Shown here: positions 61,397-64,000 of the stretch, in pieces | How the letters are laid out: each line of letters begins with the position of its first letter | How positions within the stretch are numbered: the first letter of the stretch is position 1 | NCBI RefSeq assembly: GCF_025698545.1 | Contig: NC_068569.1 | Location: forward strand, 12,276,001-12,340,000 | Length of the DNA stretch: 64,000 nt | From: Gossypium raimondii | Lineage: Eukaryota; Streptophyta; Magnoliopsida; Malvales; Malvaceae | Direction of reading: 5' to 3' | Position numbers and translations under genes: made by a program | The notes under the pieces: generated by a model | Database searches by the model: none | Seen by the model: the letters and a program-made list of their open reading frames with translations, nothing else | Told to the model about the DNA's origin: nothing

Positions 61397-64000
61397 TTAA
61401 ACCTCAATACATGACTCCTCATTGGTTTCATTGATGTCACGAGCTGAAGTAGATGAAGACTCGAACAGAGATCCTGCAGGTGTTGATGTGTGCCCCTGAC
61501 TACTCATATAGCTACGATGATCTCTTATAGCTTTAAACCTCAAATCTTCATTATAACTACTAGCATTAGGGATGACATCGGGAATCGTAATTGTTCCTTC
61601 CAGCATTCCCACCACATCGGACATTGTCGGCCTCAGGGAGGGCGAAGCATTGGTGCATAAGAGAGCTACTTTAATCATCCTTTCTGCTTCCGACTTGTTA
61701 TAGTCGGATCCCAGTTTATCATCGACCAACTCCAAAAGCTTTCCACTTTGTTGTAAATGACAGGCCTGCAGAAGACATAAAAACACATGCATGAAATTCT
61801 CGACGACGTGGAGCTTGCTTAACGTGCCATTAAGCACAAAGCATACAACCAAAAGAAGAAAAAAAGGGGGTTACAAAAAGGGTATATAACCATATGGGGT
61901 TGAAAAGTAGAACATAGAAGTATTTAATAAAGACCTAAGGAAATGGAAATGCATGTATAAATAAGGTATATATTAATGATTACCCAATCTAGAAGGCAAG
62001 TGTATTCGTCCACTGGTCCATAATTCATATTATGTTTGCCACTAACAAGCTCCAATGCCACAATTCCGAAGCTATAAACATCTGCCTTGTAGGTCAAGTA
62101 ACCCCACAGTGCATACTCTGGTGCAATATATCCTCTGCATTTTTAACTTTTGCAATGTAAATTTACATTTAAAGGTCAAAGGAGGTCTTTTCAGCTAAGA
62201 CAACATTGCAAGATGCGAGTTGGCTTACATTGTCCCAGCAATTCGTGTGCTGATGTGAGTTTTATCCTCGTCGCTAAGCTTGGCCAACCCAAAGTCAGAT
62301 ATTTTAGGATTAAGGTCTCTATCAAGCAGAACGTTGGTACCTTTGATGTCTCTGTGGACAATTTTGAGTCTAGACTCTTCATGGAGAAACGCTATGCCTT
62401 TAGCTATTCCGACACAAATCTTCTGCCTGGTAGGCCAATCTAGATTTATTCGAGAATATTCCGGTCCTTAAGAGGATCATCCGTGAAATGTTGCATGAGT
62501 TAAAATCTTTGTTGCATGTTTCCACACATTGAAACAAATTAGGGAAAATTGTTCATTAAACTTACCAAACAAAGCCCGAGAAAGGCTATTATTTTCCAAG
62601 TACTCATACACTAGCAACAGTTGATTCCCTTCGATACAGCATCCATAAAGCTTCACAAGATTGGGGTGCTGCAAACATGAAAACATCCCCATCTCATTCA
62701 AGAATTCACGATTTCCCTGACTCGACTTTGAAGAAAGCTGCTTGACAGCGATTATAGTTCCATCAGCTAGCTGACCCTGTCATCCAGTCATGAAACTCAG
62801 CAAACCTTTAAAAGTAAAATTTAATAGGAAAATGAAGTTCATCTGGCATGTATTTCACTTGTATACCTTGTAAACAGGTCCAAATCCACCTTCACCAATC
62901 TTGTTTCCAGAATCAAAATTGTTAGTAGCCGCCTTTATCTGCTTTAAGGTGAACGAAACTGTTTGCAAATCTAGTCCCCTGAGATCTGTAAAAGTAGGAC
63001 ATATAAAAATGGGTTAAACGAGTAGGAATGGTTTGCGTATCTGAGATAGCATAAAAGAAAAGATTTTGGCATCGTTTTTCCTAAACCATTGACTTCTAAA
63101 ACTGAAACAACCCAAACCTTGTTCTCTATGGCTCTTGGCTTTAAAACAGTACATCCAGATAAAAATACCGGATGCCAAAAACACGAGAAAGGATCCCACT
63201 ACACCAATGATGATTGGCACAGTCTTTGTTTTGTTCTCCTTATGCTGGGGTTTGAAATCTGCAAAAAATTTCGACTAAGAAATCCATTGTGCTATTCAAA
63301 GTTAAGGTTGAAATATGTAAAAGCAAAACTAGTTGTCGATTGTGCAACACAAAGGATGGTACAGATAAGGATGAGAAACAAGGTGAAGAAGGCTACATAC
63401 TGGGATCGACTGAGATGGCTGATATGAGGGGGCCATGGACTCCTCGACTAGGAATTGCTTGAGTACCTTTTCCGGCCCAGTAGAAGCGGATCTCTAGTTC
63501 ACCATTTGTTACATTGGCATTATAGTGTTTCGTTAGTGGAGTAAGAATACCACCAGCTTCAGCTTCTATATTGAAGTTTTCTTCCACCAGCTGGTCCTGG
63601 AACATGATAATTCAGTGACATTTATTTAGCAACCAACGGAGACCGAATGGTGTAACACCATTCTTCTGATGACCATGTACAATAGTCAGAATTCTTTCTG
63701 AAGGATCTAGTTTCTCAAAGATGATAAATTACCTGGATATAAATGTTGAAAATGCGCCTGCCAAGTCTTCCATATCTTGTGCTATTAATGATTTCGATCT
63801 CGGCAAAGTGTAGTCTCACTGAATAGCTCCCATTCTCTAAACAATATCGGAAATAAGTAATTGAAAGTGGAGATAGACGCGCAGTAGCATACAACTGGTT
63901 AGACATGCTTGTAGACTGCACCAGATAACGCGATGCAGCATTCAGTTCATCATTGTCATCCCTGAAGTCTCCAGTGCTACTAAAACCCCAGTTATCGTTG
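61397..64000 (-). CDS. Receptor kinase D: partial LRR-VIII-2 malectin receptor kinase, 5' end outside the window
   Basis: The 3' half of a fourth family member. Exons seen: 61397-61765 (last, ends ESCIEV), 61984-62134 ([25 protein letters not shown]), about 62229-62466 ([24 protein letters not shown]), 62566-62773 ([10 protein letters not shown]), 62870-62986 ([11 protein letters not shown]), 63117-63258 (transmembrane [21 protein letters not shown]), 63401-63598 ([14 protein letters not shown]), and the malectin exon from 63733 past the window edge. It is much more diverged from A-C than they are from each other, but has the same exon plan, so it is an older duplicate. P-loop, Lys, HRD and DFG are intact. 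Signal peptide and LRRs lie beyond 64000. Confidence 0.92.

Overview
The window is nuclear DNA from a flowering plant. Its genes have many short introns, its intergenic DNA is AT-rich and full of miniature inverted-repeat elements, and it carries a plant-type U1 snRNA gene. The repeats remind me of cotton and its relatives (Malvaceae), but that is an inference from memory; eudicot/rosid is safer.

Layout. (1) 0.4-6.1 kb, minus: an intact 17-exon class I trehalose-6-phosphate synthase gene (TPS1 type, 935 aa). (2) 6.1-10.2 kb: AT-rich spacer with inverted-repeat elements. (3) 10.2-10.9 kb, plus: a two-exon gene for an unrecognised 211-aa protein with a signal or anchor segment. (4) 12.3-12.7 kb: a LINE fragment. 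(5) 13.2-14.8 kb, plus: a five-exon GDSL esterase/lipase gene with a one-base frameshift in exon 1. (6) 15.8-16.1 kb, minus: a U1 snRNA gene with USE and TATA box; a LINE RNase H fragment lies just upstream. (7) 17.5-18.4 kb, plus: a decayed intronless copy of a nucleotide-sugar transporter. (8) 19.1-23.4 kb, minus: CAD1, a six-exon MACPF gene (573 aa). (9) 23.8-64 kb, minus: a tandem array of four LRR-VIII-2 receptor kinases (LRR, malectin, transmembrane, kinase). Three are complete (A, B, C). The fourth (D) is more divergent and runs off the right edge. The gaps between them hold two LTR-type elements with clean target duplications and other foldback repeats.

GDSL lipase, CAD1 and tandem LRR-VIII-2 kinases in this order recall the Arabidopsis segment around At1g29670-At1g29690-At1g29750, so this looks like an old conserved block. 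CAD1 acts in immunity and cell-death control, and LRR/malectin kinases are cell-surface receptors. A functional link between them is only suggested by position. TPS1 makes the sugar signal trehalose-6-phosphate and is unrelated to the rest.

The most interesting signals are: the mosaic relationship among kinases A, B and C, where the closest pair changes from exon to exon (gene conversion); the complete U1 gene; the frameshifted GDSL gene; and miniature elements sitting inside introns of TPS1, CAD1 and kinase C. I did not find a clearly new biological system.
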